Below are positions 19,313 to 32,099 of a stretch of DNA of 64,000 nucleotides, piece by piece. The first letter of the stretch is position 1, and every line of letters begins with the position of its first letter. Below the pieces are notes generated by a model, which was not told the origin of the DNA, did no database searches, and saw only the letters and a program-made list of their open reading frames with translations. The position numbers were made by a program, and so were the translations under genes. Source of the DNA: Bettongia penicillata ogilbyi (Eukaryota > Chordata > Mammalia > Diprotodontia > Potoroidae); the NCBI GenBank assembly GCA_023548195.1, contig JAJHZJ010000751.1, forward strand, positions 2,894,265 to 2,958,264, written 5' to 3'.

Positions 19313-20147
19313 AGTTCACTTTAAGAAGACTTTAACAAAACTTACTTGAACACTACAGGTTAGTAGGATGGCAGGGAAGTGAAACTCATTTCTCAGGGTT
19401 GTAATGAAATAAACCATTAACTGGTAAATAAACATTAGATGATAAGTGTTTAGGGATAAAGTTTAGCATATTTAGGACCTGCAAATGACACTGATTTCAG
19501 TCACATTTGGGTTGGATCCAGACCCCATTCATGACAGAGAAAGTGGTGGTATTTACTGAGAGGCAGAAAAGGAGTTCTCTGGGTCTTCTCTACAGCTGTT
19601 AGACCCCCAGGAGCAGCAGCATCCTCTCCAGTTGGTGATTAGACTTTTGGACCATTTTAAAGGAGACAGAGGAGGTTTCTCTGGAAGTTTTTAAAGCATT
19701 TAATGTAAATCCCAGTTGTGATATTCAACACACTTGAATCCTGATTACCTTTTCGGTCCCTAGTTACTAGAAATCAGGTTATATGCATTGGGGGTGGAAA
19801 AAGAGAGAAAGGAAAGGGGAGGGGAGGGAAAGGGAGAGGGAAGACTAAGGAAAGCAAAAAAGAAGTGAGGGAAAGGGAAAGGGGGAAAAAAGGAAACAAA
19901 TAGTATTTCATTTCTTGCCTAAAGAATAAATTGGACTTTTCAATGATCATTCAAAATACAAAGACTTTTTTTTGTAATAAAAGGAAACTAGCATCAATCC
20001 CATTCCTATCTATTCTAGTGGAATTATAGTGGAATCATTGTCACATTTTCTCGACCTACAGAGTTTATATCTCCATTGGCTATATGAGGATATACCCCAG
20101 ATAAATAAGGAGGTGTTTATAAACATCACCATCACGTCATTACCATC
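19313..20147. other. Single-copy DNA with a purine tract
   Basis: 19797-19900 is almost pure purine (GGAAAGGGGAGGGGAGGGAA). Otherwise no gene or repeat recognised. Confidence 0.45.
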
Positions 20148-20235
20148 ATTGCTGGCATCAATAGAGAGTTGTAAAGTTTACAAAATACTTAAATATATGC
20201 CTTGACCTCCTTTGATATGCAAAATGAGTGCATTA
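20148..20235 (-). mobile_element. CORE-type SINE 3' fragment
   Basis: AGAGTTGTAAAGTTTACAAA and TATGCCTTGACCTCCTTTGA fit the reverse of the MAR1/MIR-like 3' end. Confidence 0.45.
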
Positions 20236-21035
20236 TACAGGTCTTAAATATTGTTCTTATTCCTATTCCATGTTTAGCATGTATTTAATGTTGGGTTGTT
20301 TTTTTTCTGTCATATCTTTCTCTTAGCTGTATCCTATTAGAAAGGCAGGTAGGTGAGTCAAGTATCATATTCCCTCTTTATCCTCCCTTTTACTCTAATA
20401 CCCCAATGGTTCTATGATCTCATCAATATGGGTTCTTCCTTCAAAAATTCAGATGACAGCATACCTATGCCACCCCATCTTGACTTTGATCTGTCAGGCT
20501 TTAGTGTTATAGATGAAACTGAGCCCTCTGTGACTTTCCCACCCCTTTTATCCATAGCCTCCCATAAATTTGCCACAGGGGGTCCACTCAACATTCTAAG
20601 TTCTTTTATCATTCTATGATTTGTTATCCACAAGTCTATGTGCTCTCTGTACCAAATGTATCACAATCACGCCAAAGGATAGCCAGTTAGCAGACAGCAT
20701 AGGTGCAAAATGAGCTTATATGACACTGTGATGGGAAGCAGTAGTCATTCCCCCAAATTCCTATTACTGAGAGCTATGAACATTAAAAATAGCGAGCTTA
20801 CCAATGGAGTACAAGTCTGTCCATCTGTTGGCCTTTTGCTCTCACTATGTGAAGTCACATTGTTTTCCTACTCCTGTATTTTTCCTATTAATGACACCAA
20901 GAGAAACATTCTCAGTTTAAAGTTTCTTGAAGTCAGTCTCCTAATTTTTGTTTTTGTATACTATCTTCTCTCAAAAGGATATATAAAAAAGATGATCTCT
21001 GCATACAGAGAAATTATAAATAGAAGCATGCATAG
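20236..21035. other. Single-copy DNA
   Basis: Frames at 20353-20619 and 20710-21081 are open but have no recognisable domain. Confidence 0.4.
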
Positions 21036-21278
21036 AATAATTTTTCATAGATGTATGTATGTATGTATTTTTTTTCTCTAAATGTGGCCATTTAGGGGAG
21101 GGAAGAAAAAAGGAAAAAAAGAGGAAATTTTCATGTCAATTTTGTTGCATATTTTAAATGAAGAGCAAGTTGTACATTGCAGAGTTATAATTTCATGTGC
21201 AATCATCTATTTTATTGTACTGTTATGGAAATGATTGTTTTATTCTATAAATTAAAAATAAAATAATTTTTAAAACAT
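21036..21278 (+). mobile_element. Possible LINE 3' terminus, unclassified
   Basis: (ATGT)n (21051-21066), T-run, purine block (GGGGAGGGAAGAAAAAAGG), then GTGCAATCATCTATTTTATT and an A-rich end AAATTAAAAATAAAATAATT. The order G-rich block then A tail resembles a short 5'-truncated L1 insertion. AATAATTTTT flanks both ends and could be a duplication, but it is AT-rich and weak evidence. Confidence 0.35.
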
Positions 21279-21344
21279 AGTAGCTGCCCAAATGTCCTAT
21301 ACATAGGATATATTTATTATAACATTTTAAAAGTATAATTATTG

Positions 21345-21550
21345 TGGAGCACTCTGGAGTGGTGGATGGAAAATGAATCAAAAAAATCCACCTTTGACAT
21401 ATGAAAGATAAGTGACTGTGGGTGGTTTATTTAACCTCTCAGTGACATGGGAATCTCCCTGAAATTGTAAGTGGCAGAGAAGGTCCTAATCTGAATTACA
21501 GGAAGTCACTCACCTGACATTCCCTAAATTGATAAATTTGGTCCAGCATT
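21345..21550 (+). mobile_element. tRNA-derived SINE (third type)
   Basis: GGAGCACTCTGGAGTGGTGG, then TTTAACCTCTCAGTGACATG, AATTGTAAGTGGCAGAGAAG and CACTCACCTGACATTCCC match the body of the third SINE type in decayed form. Confidence 0.55.
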
Positions 21551-22889
21551 TTCTTAAATGATGAAACATTTGATTTTGAGGGAGTGTACTGAAAAGACAA
21601 AATGAGGTTGTTCTGGGTTATTGTCACGATCCTTCCTTTTGACTTTAAAAATTGTCTCATTCTTTCTCCTCTCAACCACAAATACACAATTTAAACAACT
21701 TAGAGGTCTGCCATATTTTACTTTCTCTTTTTTTTCTATTTTCACCACTATTGCTATGAATGTTCTCATAGGCAAGGTGCTCACTGGAGCCCCTTGGCTC
21801 TAAATATAGGTCAAATAGAGTGAGCGGATTGAAGGGAGCTAAATGAGAAACATTCTATTGAAGGAACTTTGAGCAGATATTTCAAGAGAGGGGTTGAATC
21901 TAATTAATTGGTTTCGAAAAAAATAGCCCACACATTAATAATTCTTTGTTATATCCTTGTCTCCAGATATTTACTGGCTAAAAGATTGCTATTACACATG
22001 GCAGACAGAACTTTCTTGCTTATTTCACGTTAAAAGGATGCCTTCCTTAAACCAGTCACTTCAGCTCCTTCTGCCCTTTTAAGACAGATATAGACCTGTT
22101 AAAGGAAACTGCTGACAACCTTGGTCTGAATCACCTTTAAAATGACAATAATCACTTTAGAAATGGTTCTCAGTGTTTCTCAGGAGAAAACATTTTGATT
22201 TTAGTCAGTGACCAGAGAGCAGAAAGCAAGATGAGCAAACCCCCTTTCTACCATGGGGTGATGCTAATAAGGGCTTTCAAATAGACCTACAGCTCCCCCA
22301 TTAGTAATCCCTATATTCCCAAGTAGGAGTATATGTCTTTTTGATATAACAAACACTTGCTCCCTGTGTAAAGTGATTATCCCCCAAGTATATATCTGGT
22401 CTGTAGTAGAACAGAAGTACTCAAATACATAGGAGGAGACTTTTCTTTTCCCTTTTGTTTTCTTCCCTTTTTTTCCCTTCCCTTCCCTTTCCTCCTTTCC
22501 TCTTTTTTTTTTTTTTGTACTTGTCTCAGTAAGCCTGATCTGATTCATTGGTGCAACTGGTGCCATATATACCAGGGACAAAAGTGGAGAAAAAATTCAG
22601 AATTATACCCAAGATAAGAAGACAACATCTATCTGTTCTTGATGGTTTTGTCACTAGTTTATCATGTGGAAGAGGAATGTGAATGGTTCTCCTTGTCCTC
22701 AAAATGCATAATTAAAAACAATGGTAGAAGGAGTAGAGTGAAAGATACAGGGCCAATGTAAAGAGAAAAAACTTTGTTAGAGCTATGCAAAAGTGGGACC
22801 AACTAACTTAAGAAGTGTTGAGCTACGCTTCATTACATGTGAAGTATATATCAGATACTTACGTGTTGGTTTTTTATTTTATTTTATAA
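21551..22889. other. Single-copy DNA with a pyrimidine tract
   Basis: 22440-22516 is nearly pure pyrimidine (TTCCCTTCCCTTCCCTTTCC, T15). No gene recognised; the overlapping minus-strand frames at 21496-21784 have no domain. Confidence 0.4.
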
Positions 22890-23245
22890 GGACTTTATCT
22901 CTTGACTTGGGCATCGACACTGCTTGTCCACAATGCATAGAATTCTCTCCCTCCACATCTCTACCTCATGGCTTCCTTCAAGTTCCAACTAAAATCTCCT
23001 CTTTTATAAGAAAGCTTTTCTCTATCCCCTTCTTCCTATTGATTATCAGGTTATCCTGCATGTATCTTATTTGTCAATTATGATTTGCCTCTTGTTTCCT
23101 ACACTACCTAGTGACCTCCTTACAGCTGAACATTGTTTTTGTCGTTATTGTATGTTTGATCTGGTTTGGTTCTCACCTTTCTTTTCAGTCTAGTACTTAG
23201 CATAGTACTTGACACATAGTAGATGTTTAAAAAAAAGTCCTTCTT
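22890..23245 (+). mobile_element. L2 LINE 3' end
   Basis: CTTCAAGTTCCAACTAAAAT, CTATCCCCTTCTTCC and TAGTACTTAGCATAGTACTT followed by ACACATAGTAGATGTTTAA match the L2 3' UTR order. Confidence 0.7.
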
Positions 23246-24364
23246 GACTGAGTTGTGGGTTGAATAAGAAAACAACTGAGGGTTGTTTCTGATCCTGAGA
23301 TTACAGATAGTTAATGCTGTTGTCTTTGAAATAATTACTGATTAAGAATCAAGAAAAAGCAGCATCATAGCTAGAAGTCTGGACTCCCAAACAAAAAATT
23401 TCCAAACAACATCTCCTTTCTTCTAAACAAAAGCAAACAAAATAGATTTCTTGACATTTTCCCTCACTTCCCTAGAATGTAGGCTTCTTGAATTGCATTT
23501 TTCATTAGATCATTTGTTTCTTGCTGTATGACTAGCACTGTATTTCTTTGGAAACTGTGATATTCTATGAGAAGCAGAAAATAGCATCCCTGGATAATTT
23601 TTTTTTAAGATGGTCCATTGTTCAAGTGTCATTAATAGCATTTCACAATATACTAATCTAAAAAGGAGGACAAAGTTTTGTGAACTATTTTTTCCTTATT
23701 TAGTTTATAAGGGTCTCCAAACCTGTGAGTCCATTAGCATAGGGAAATCCTGGTTTAGAAATCCCCTCCACCAATGAACATCAATAATCTATTGATCACT
23801 TTGGGTCTCAGACATTTCCCTGAGACAATGAGACATTAAGTAGCTTGTCTATAATCATACAAGTAAGGATGAAGCAATGATTATCAAGGGCTAATAGAAT
23901 ATCCCCTCTTTGACTGAAAGTGGTGGGAAATACTTAATTTATTGACATTTTTGTCTATGTGCTACATGCAAAAAATATTCTGAAATATTTGCTCTTCCAA
24001 CTCATTTCAAGAGCGTGACACCTTCTTAGTCTGGAAACCTCGAGCTAGGAATTTGTTTCTCCAGATTCAAGTAGGTGTGAATGACAGAATATATTCATTT
24101 TGACCTTTTCAAGATGGCTGCTCCTGACCTATGTTGAAATGGAAGTGGATTTTCCTTTGACTTTTTTGAACAAAACCCAAACTGTCCCATATGTCAAGTT
24201 ATACAACTATTAGCTCTTTGTTTTTAATATCCATTCAGCACCAAAAAAAGGTTCAAAACCAATCATAGTAACTGTGGGATTACTGCATATAACTTTCAGT
24301 ACCTTCTCACATCTTCAGATCATTGCATATAATTCAAAAGCTCTAGTTCCTAAATGAACCTTAT
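23246..24364. other. Single-copy DNA with a MIR-like scrap
   Basis: 23800-23885 resembles a minus-strand MIR (TTTCCCTGAGACAATGAGAC, TTAAGTAGCTTGTCTATAAT). No gene seen. Confidence 0.4.
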
Positions 24365-24450
24365 TAAAATGCTAAATAAAGGTTCTCCTAGCTAGAAGGG
24401 ACCTGAGAAACCATCAAGTTTAACCTTCTGACTCTATGTACAACAGGCAT
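24365..24450 (+). mobile_element. Ancient repeat scrap
   Basis: TCTCCTAGCTAGAAGGGACC, then CATCAAGTTTAACCTTCTGA is the decayed 'GCTAGAAGGGACCTTAGAG..CCAACC' motif also found at 5355 and 15434. Confidence 0.5.
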
Positions 24451-24571
24451 ATTCTTTCACTTTCTCTTAGAGTTAGGCCTGTTACATGGCTCCTCAGAGT
24501 TCCAGAGAAGCACTCACAAGGTCTCTCTTCCCTTTTAATGCCAATGGATTAAGACTCTATCATCTTTGGCG

Positions 24572-24822
24572 TTGTTTTGAGGTTATCAGTTGTGTCTGAC
24601 TTTTTATGATCACATTTGGGGTTTTCTTGGCAAAAAGACTGGAGTAGGTTGCCATTTCTTCTCCAGTTCATTTTACAGATAAAGAAACTGAGGCAAACAG
24701 GGATAAGTGACTGGTAAGGGTCACACAGCTAGCCTTATATGAACTCATGAAGATGTCTTCCTAACCATAAGCCCAGTGCTCTATCTACTATTTACTACTC
24801 TATCTACTTGCCACCTAGCCAC
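24572..24822 (-). mobile_element. tRNA-derived SINE (type A)
   Basis: Reverse complement: GTTGTGTCTGACTTTTTATG, GGGGTTTTCTTGGCAAAAAG, TGCCATTTCTTCTCCAGTTC, GGGTCACACAGCTAG, and the A-box end TTGCCACCTAGCCACCC. Confidence 0.85.
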
Positions 24823-27074
24823 CCATCTACAATCCCACAATTATTAGGGATTTATGACTAATACACTGGTTTCATTTAACCAAGCATTAGCTATTTTTTT
24901 CAAAAAGTTGCTTACCTCAAAGATAGAACACGAACAAATGCACCAACTCTTCTTCTAGGGTATACTTTTCTCTACATCATGTAGGTCTCTGTTGCTATAT
25001 CACAAAACAGTTCAGTTCCTACATCTCACTATTCCCATAAATTTCATGTCTGAATGAAGTATGACTGATGAGTAAATCTTTCTTCTGGGTTGGGAATCAA
25101 TGATTACTCCCAAGGATTTCTTCTTGGTCCTTGCAACATTGTAGAGCCTGGACTGGATTCTGATTCCTGTTTTCCTGTGACTTACTCAACTAAGGTCAGA
25201 GACTGCATTCTCTCTCCCTAAAATGGAAAAGAATAAAAAGAAGACCACGAATGGAAACCTCTTTCTCAGGGACCTCAGAGAAGAAGGCCCTAAGCCCCTT
25301 TAGCTTGCAGTATAGTCTTTCATTAGACCCTGTGAGCATAGGGGTCATTATGGGAAGAGAAGCAAAAAGGAAATAGATAGACCCAAAATGGCTTCTGAAT
25401 GCCTCTGAAGCCAATCGGAGAGCCTCCTCTTCCCCACGTGGTTAGCCAACAGAAACAATATGCAATGTTTACACATGTTAGAGTCTTTCCAATGTCATCA
25501 TGAACTTGAATCAAATTCATCAGTATCTTCCACATGGGAAGATTGCACCAGCAAAGCAAGCTGATGGGGTCTGTGCTTGTGCCAGAAAACTAGACAGTTG
25601 CTTATTTATGACTTGGCTAAGAGAAATATTTGGATTTGGGTTTCTCAATGTAAGACAGAGATGAGTTATTTTATACAAGAATTACTTTAGATAATAGATT
25701 GATCAAGTAACTGGACCCAAGAAGTGATTTCAGTGCTGTGTCACAACAAGACCCCAGAACTTACACTAGTGTCAGTTGCTTGGAAAATCTTTGCTCCTTG
25801 GAAGGGGGAAAATGATCTTTGGAAGAGTTGCATGGAGGGGAAGAGTTCTACTCATTACCTTTCCCTGTATTGTCTGAGAAGTAGAAATTCTTCAAACTCT
25901 ACCTTTCCAAAAGAGTATTTATGGAGAAGTTCTGGAGTCCTCTTTTGCTGAAAGAGATAAACACTGCCTCAGCAGTCCACCAGAGGAGAGGTCCAAGCAG
26001 AATAGCCAACAGAGTGGTGACTCACCCAGAAGGAAACTGGTGAGGCCCAGAAGAGAGCTGACTTTGACAATTAGTGTCCTTCGATGAAGACTATAACAGG
26101 AGATAAAAAAAAAATCCATGTATGAAGTCCAGAGGAGTCCTGGACATATGTCCACTACTCATGTGCCTATATCCTATTGTCTTCTCATTTTGCACCCATT
26201 TCCCCTTATATATACTGTGTACATTAGCAGGCAAGTATGCTCCAGGTTTATTAATGAAATATTATGGTTTAATTATTTTTTTCTTTGCTTTCCATTCAGT
26301 ATTTCTGATGAATAGTTAATGGCCTTTGTCATCATGGCTATTTGCCACATGTCAAAGCAAACTAGTCAGGGTTTAATAGTTGTAGAGAGTACTAGAACTT
26401 ATTAGAGTGAGTACTAAAAGTACTAGAGTGAGTACTAGAAATATATTCCCTCTACTAGGGTTACCAAGTGAAAGTGAGTTATAGCACCATGCTTCCTCCC
26501 CACAACTCCTAAGATGAGGTATCTGAAGCTCGTAATATTAGCTCATCCTTGTGTTTAACCTGTCCTATTGATTTGCCTTGGGTTCATGGTTCCAGGTTTA
26601 CCTTAACCCTCAATAGGGGGACTAGGTTCCCACGATTTTTTTTCTCCTCCTATGTCAGACTTCTGAGGAATAATTCTATTTTTGAATCTACTCTAAGGGG
26701 TCTTCCCCAATAGGAAAGAAAATGAAAAGGTACAGAGAGTACCAACATGAATCAGTTATGGAATTGGCAGTCTTGTTCCCACAGAGAAAGTGAATTCTAG
26801 TCAATAAAGAATACTTGAAGGAGTATAATCAGGTTGAGATGCCAGTATTCAAGCCTCACTGGGCTTTTGCAACAGTGTTGCTCATTAGCTACTTTTCATT
26901 TCACCTTGACTGAGTACAGTCCAATAAATTATAAGTAAGTTTTTCTTTCCTATTTTACTTTTTCTTTCTGGGGATGGCTCTTTTCCTCTCAGCAGTTTAC
27001 TACCAAGACTGCTACTGTTTCTTAATGTCTGATACTCTGTTATTAAGAGGTTAAAGGGGGTGTGGGGTCAATTC
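24823..27074. other. Long single-copy stretch
   Basis: No recognisable gene. Short frames at 25323-25559, 25724-25951 and 26118-26315 lack domains and overlap each other on both strands. 26385-26460 repeats ACTAGAGTGAGTACTA-type units three times, a small local duplication. Confidence 0.45.
26385..26460. repeat. Local GAGTACTAGA repeat
   Basis: GAGTACTAGAACTTATTAGA, GTGAGTACTAAAAGTACTAG, AGTGAGTACTAGAAATATAT: a short degenerate tandem array. Confidence 0.75.
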
Positions 27075-27660
27075 ATTAATAGTCAGTAAATTAATGAACA
27101 TTTATTCAACAACTATTTACTATGTGCCAAACATTGCACTAAGCATTAAGGATAAAAAAGAATCAAAAGATAGACCCTGTCCTCAAGGAGCTTACAATCT
27201 GATAGAGGAGACAGAACGCAAACAAATATACATTAAAGCAAACCCTGTACAGAATTAAAAAGACATAATTAGCAGAGGAAAGGCACTAGAATTAAGGGGG
27301 GTTGGGGAAGTTTCCAGTAAAAGATGGGATTTAGTTGGAACGTAAAGGAAGCCAGGGAAGTCGGTAAGCAGGGATGAGGAGGGAGAGGTTTCAGGGATGA
27401 GGGACAGTCAGAGAAAATGTCTGGAGCCCAGAGATGGAATATCTTCATGGGACAGCCAGGAGGACAGTATTACTGGGTAGAAGGGTATATGGCAAGTAGG
27501 GCGTAAGAAGACTGGGAAAATGGTGAAGAGCTTTGAATTATAAAAAAAGAGGATTTTGTATTTGGTACTAAACGCAGTAGGGAGCCACTGGAGTTTATTG
27601 AGTAAGTGGGTGACATGCTCACACCTGTGCTTTAGGAAAATCACTGATGATATCAGTTAC
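27075..27660 (-). mobile_element. L2 LINE 3' portion
   Basis: Reverse complement of the L2 3' UTR over about 580 bp: TTTATTCAACAACTATTTAC, TGTCCTCAAGGAGCTTACAA, AATTAAGGGGGGTTGGGGAA, GAAGCCAGGGAAGTCGG, GGAGCCACTGGAGTTTATTG, GTGACATGCTCACACCTGTG. The best-preserved L2 tail in the window. Confidence 0.8.
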
Positions 27661-27959
27661 TTTTTTATGTCTCACATGGATCTATACGAAAGGAAAGAGG
27701 ACATCAACAAGACGGAGAGTCACCTCCCAGACAGAGGATTGGCTGGGAGATCACGAAATCATGATTGTGGTTCAATGGAAGAAGGGCATTTCCCCCTCAA
27801 CAACGTTTTAGGGCTTGGAGTCATTCTTTTACCTGGAGGCCAGTGGGAAGAGAGGACTAGAGGATGGGAATGGACCCTTCAGAATATTCTCAGTTCTGGT
27901 TAAGCAGCCAGTTAAAAGAGTCATTGCAGGCTGACAGGAAGCAGTTAGGGGAAATTTGT
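27661..27959. other. Single-copy DNA
   Basis: No gene or repeat recognised. Confidence 0.35.
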
Positions 27960-28009
27960 ATCTGCTTTGTATGTGTGTGTGTGTATCTATGTATATGTGT
28001 GTATGCATG

Positions 28010-28041
<32 letters not shown>

Positions 28042-28128
28042 CACATTCATACCTATATATATATGTGTATGTCTGTGTATATGTTTACATGTATATGTGC
28101 TTGTGTATGTGTGGGTATGGGAGTGTAT

Positions 28129-28170
<42 letters not shown>
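27960..28170. repeat. (TG)n/(TA)n compound microsatellite
   Basis: About 210 bp of alternating TG and TA dinucleotides, ending in some 17 TG units at 28134-28167. All open frames over it are artefacts of the repeat. Confidence 0.95.
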
Positions 28171-28404
28171 GTGAGAGGGAAGCCTCTCTCATCCTGTACT
28201 GCCAAAGAGGTGCTAAACTTACAAGATTTCATGCATGAATATCCTACTAACAAGGTTCTAGGAACAATTATTGTTATATCATTACCAATTCTCCTGATAC
28301 TGATTGATAGGTTCAACCAGTCAATGGCAGAAATTTCATTATTCTCCTCATTCATAATGGATCTGAGAAAACTCTAATGCAAACTATACCCAAATCCCAG
28401 CTTT
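28171..28404. other. Single-copy DNA
   Basis: No gene or repeat recognised. Confidence 0.35.
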
Positions 28405-28625
28405 GCGCATCTTGATTTTAAATCATTCAGATCACAAGTTTAGAGCTCATTGACACCTTTGAAGTCCTATGTTCTGAGGTTCCTACAATTAAAAGATGAG
28501 GAGACTGAGGGACAGAGAGGTAAAATCATTCACATGAGGTCAGACAGGTAACAAGTGGCAGAGCTGGGATTTGAACCCAGGTTCTTTGATTAAATATTCA
28601 CTGTACTTTCCACTGCACCAAGGAT
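28405..28625 (-). mobile_element. MIR-like SINE
   Basis: AAAAGATGAGGAGACTGAGG, GACAGGTAACAAGTGGCAGA, GCTGGGATTTGAACCCAGGT and CACTGCACCA are classic reverse-complement MIR landmarks, including the B-box. Confidence 0.8.
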
Positions 28626-29269
28626 TCTCTGCCTGTATTTCTAGACAGCTGTAATAATAGCTGCTGACCTCTATGACTTCTTTTTCAGGTATTTGATGTA
28701 TGGAATGGCATTGAAACCATAACTGCATTTCTGTAGGGTTTATGGAATTTTCTGGAGGGATCCTTTATTGTGATTTTTCTTGCTGACCTTATCATCTTCT
28801 GAAAATGTCTGAATAGTCATAGACTGTGTGGGTGTCAACAACAAAGGAGATCACTTACTTCCTCCTTGTCACAGATTAATGCTTTGAAAAATTTTGCATT
28901 TTTCTTCTGTGATATTTCTCTCCCACTCATTGAGGCTCTTCTCTACTAGATATTTCCTCTTTCCCCTCAATCATTCCTACCGGCAAATACACCAAAATGA
29001 AGGTTTTCCACTAAATGCACTGTGATTTGACACATTTGAATGCTCTTGGATGTGTGTGGGCTCCCTCCCCCCTTTTCACTACAGGTGGTAACATTCAATG
29101 TGAGCAAAAAAAAAAAAAAAGAAAAAAACACCATAAAATATTACAGCGATCAACCTAAATGATGCATTACATGGAGGTCACAAAGCTCAATAGACCAAGT
29201 GTGCTGCAGGGTGGGATCTTGGTTTTTTTGTCCAGAGCTATATGTTAGGTTGGAAAAACTAGGGATTTA
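28626..29269. other. Single-copy DNA
   Basis: A15 run at 29107-29121. No gene recognised. Confidence 0.4.
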
Positions 29270-29515
29270 ACTCAGGAGCATCTATGATTTCACAGTGGAC
29301 AGAGTACCAGGTCTTAAGTCAGCAAAACTTAAGTTCAAAACTGACATCGGACACTTAATAGCTGTGGTTCTCAGAAATCATTTTTAAAAAAAATCTGTCT
29401 GCCTCAGTTTCTTTATCTGTAAAATGGGGATAATAATAGTACCTGACTCTCTAGTTTGTTGTGAGGATAAAATGAAATAATATGTGAAGGGTTTAGCATA
29501 GTACCTGCCACACCT
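29270..29515 (+). mobile_element. CORE-type tRNA-SINE (MAR1/MIR-like)
   Basis: AGTGGACAGAGTACCAGGTC, AAGTTCAAAACTGAC, CCTCAGTTTCTTTATCTGTA, GGATAATAATAGTACCTGAC, GTTGTGAGGATAAAATGAAA and an end TTTAGCATAGTACCTGCC. Confidence 0.8.
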
Positions 29516-29680
29516 ATACGCTTATATAGATATATACATATGTATGTGTTTGTTTATATAGAGATATGTATGTGTGTTTATACATATATATGTGTGTACA
29601 TACACAGACATATATGCATACATGCACATGTATAGATGCATACACACATAGGATAGAGATAGACAGAGATAGAGATACAT
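29516..29680. repeat. (TA)/(TG) simple repeat
   Basis: Alternating TATA, TATGTG and ACATGTATAGATGC motifs, ending in GATAGAGATAGACAGAGATA. Seeded at the SINE's 3' end. Confidence 0.9.
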
Positions 29681-30689
29681 CTTTTCTCCTTATCTCAGCC
29701 TTTTCAGGGACACTACCTTTACACTTTTGAAAATGGGTTAACCTTCTCCTGGGGTGACTGCTCCAGCAGTTGGACTGTCCTTTGGGCTACTGCTAGATCA
29801 TTTCTACCTTCGCATTGTTCTACACCCTGTGCCAAGACACCCCTGTCAAACATTTCTATTTTTGCTACCAGTGAAAAAACCCTATTTCCAGCTCTGGTCT
29901 TATCTACCTGTTTCTTTCCAAGTAGCCTCAACCCCTTCCAGTCCTCCTTTTGTCTCACTTTCCCTATGAAGTAACCTCTCATCTACTTCTGGCCAGCATT
30001 GTGAATGCAAGTGAGAATCAAGCATTTTGCTAACATGATACACTGTACAATAGCTCAATAATATTGTCCATGTGTGAAACTTTCTATGGGTTTTGAAGCT
30101 CTGACAATTGTTCTGGATGAAATCCAGAAACATTTCAAATGTCACATGATAACATTTATGAGAAAGGGAATTTGATTCCTTCTATGACCCTTCTATGATA
30201 TGACTTCAGCATGGAAAAAAGCATTTCATTTTAAATGAGAATAAACTGGAATCTACAATTAAAGCAGACTGACATTTTGGAATGACAGGGGTATTCCTGG
30301 TGGTGTTTCCCTAGAGATCACTGAGAAGCCATAGATCTCGTGAAAAGTGAAGGTTTCTGGCAAGCAACTCATGTGAGAACAAAAATTCAGGGAAATGAAA
30401 AATCAGTGGGTTTGGCCACTTCCAGTTCCTGCCAGAGACATAGGAGGGAGGAGGTAGAGATTGAAGTGATATTTTGGTGTGATGTCTTTGCTAAGATATC
30501 TTCCACTTTCAAATTCTGTGGCTCTGTGATTTTATTCTTTGTCTGCCCCGAACGTATGTGTGCTCTATAGTTTTGTCTGTCTGTCTCACTTTGGTTGTAA
30601 TTTCTTAGGGGACAGAGGCTGTGTAAGCATCTATTAAATTAAACTGAATCTAATGTAATATAATTACATCTAATCAGATCAACAAATAT
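29681..30689. other. Single-copy DNA
   Basis: Open frames at 29719-29982, 29754-29969 and 30340-30570 are on conflicting strands and have no recognisable domain. Confidence 0.4.
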
Positions 30690-31500
30690 TCCCCTTGGGC
30701 TCGATCCTGGCTTTCTCCTCTTCTCTCTTTATGCCTTATCCTTGGTGATCTCATCCAGTCCTCCAGCTTTAATACTCACCTTGGTGCTGAAGGATTCCAG
30801 ACACATGTCTGTTACCTGAAGGACCTCTGTCTTGAAATCCAGTCCTTCAGTTACCACTAGGTGTCCCAAAGTCCCCTGAGACTGAAATTTCCAAAACTGA
30901 ACTGGGGATCATCCCATAAAAATCTGCCCCAACTACTGACTTCTCTCATTCTGCTAATGAATACATAACATCAATCAAACAAATAATAAATCTTTATGAA
31001 GTAACTGCTATATGCCAGGCACTAATTTAAGTGCTGGAAATACAAAGGCAAAATTGACAGTAGCCTCTTCCCTCAGGGAGCTTAAATTCAGTCATTCATC
31101 CTGAACCTATGGAGTCATAATCGACTGGACTTATCATAACCAACATCTTAACCAGTCAGTGGTTAAGTTGTCATGGATCTTCCACTATAACTTACCTGTC
31201 CTTTTCTTTCCACTCTCCTAAATCATACTTCAAGTGTGATTGCATCTCACTTCAATTATTGAAATAAAGGTCTGAATGTTCTCCCAGACATCTTCCTTGT
31301 TTGGTTCCCACATCACCCAATCTTATGGCAAAGTAATCTTCCTAATAAATCTGTCTGGTAGTGGCAGTCATTTCAATTTCTGATCACATTCAGGGTACTA
31401 GCCCTCTCTTCTTTCTTCTAGCTCTCCTACACAGTCTTGTTCTCACCTATCCTTCTAGACATCCTTCATGCTAACTTCCAGTATGATCTTCATTCCAGAC
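30690..31500 (+). mobile_element. L2/CR1-clade LINE interrupted by a reversed L2 piece
   Basis: 30690-30960 (TTGGTGATCTCATCCAGTCC ... AAACTGAACTGGGGATC) and 31130-31500 (CATCTTCCTTGTTTGG, TTCTGATCACATTCAGGG) follow the reading order of the C-terminal coding part and 3' UTR of L2. Between them at about 30965-31105 is a minus-strand L2 3' end (ATGCCAGGCACTAATTTAAG, CCCTCAGGGAGCTTAAATTC). Confidence 0.6.
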
Positions 31501-32099
31501 AATGATGTTGAATTGTTATCCTTAAGACAGAGAGCTGCACAGCTCCTCATGCTGCAAAGCTGCCCTGCTTTTTCATCTCAGCTACTCTGATAAGCTTCAC
31601 CTCTTTTCACATTTAGATAGAAAAGGGCACTAATGCACTGAAGGGCATTAACCGTCACTGAAACACTTTACCAATGAAGTCAGTTCTCTCTTCTGCCAAA
31701 AGAGGAACCACTCAGCTGAAGTCTTCGGTCAACTGACTGCCTCTAACATCCAAAGCTCACATAAAGCAGCTTTTTACCTCTCTCATTAACTTCTCCCATT
31801 AGCGTCTTTAATTCTTTGCCTTAAGTAGGTTCCTATGTCATACCTGGTGTATATATATTTCAATATCTTAAATGAGAATCTCTAGACTCTCAGTGACTTA
31901 CCTTCCACTTAAAAAGTCACAACTCCCTAAATTTCCCCTGTAAAACTGATGGTCCTCAAAAATATTAAATATGTATCTATCTATATCTCTAACTATATAT
32001 ACCTACATTGATCTTTCTAATTATCTGCCTATGGACAGATATACATGATACACTGTAATGTTAATTACAGTTAAAGATCTTTCCAACCCATATAGACCT
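31501..32099. other. Single-copy DNA
   Basis: A TATCTATC-type simple repeat at 31970-32045. No gene recognised. Confidence 0.4.

Noticed and set aside
20353..20619. 88-codon plus frame as a coding exon
   Set aside because: The opposite strand is equally open, and there is no domain or splice support.
27960..28170. Several 67-124-codon open frames
   Set aside because: They are translations of a (TG)n/(TA)n microsatellite (alternating Cys/Val and Tyr/Ile).
29719..29982. Coding exon on the minus strand (87 codons)
   Set aside because: Overlaps an equally open plus frame, has no recognised domain and no good splice acceptor.
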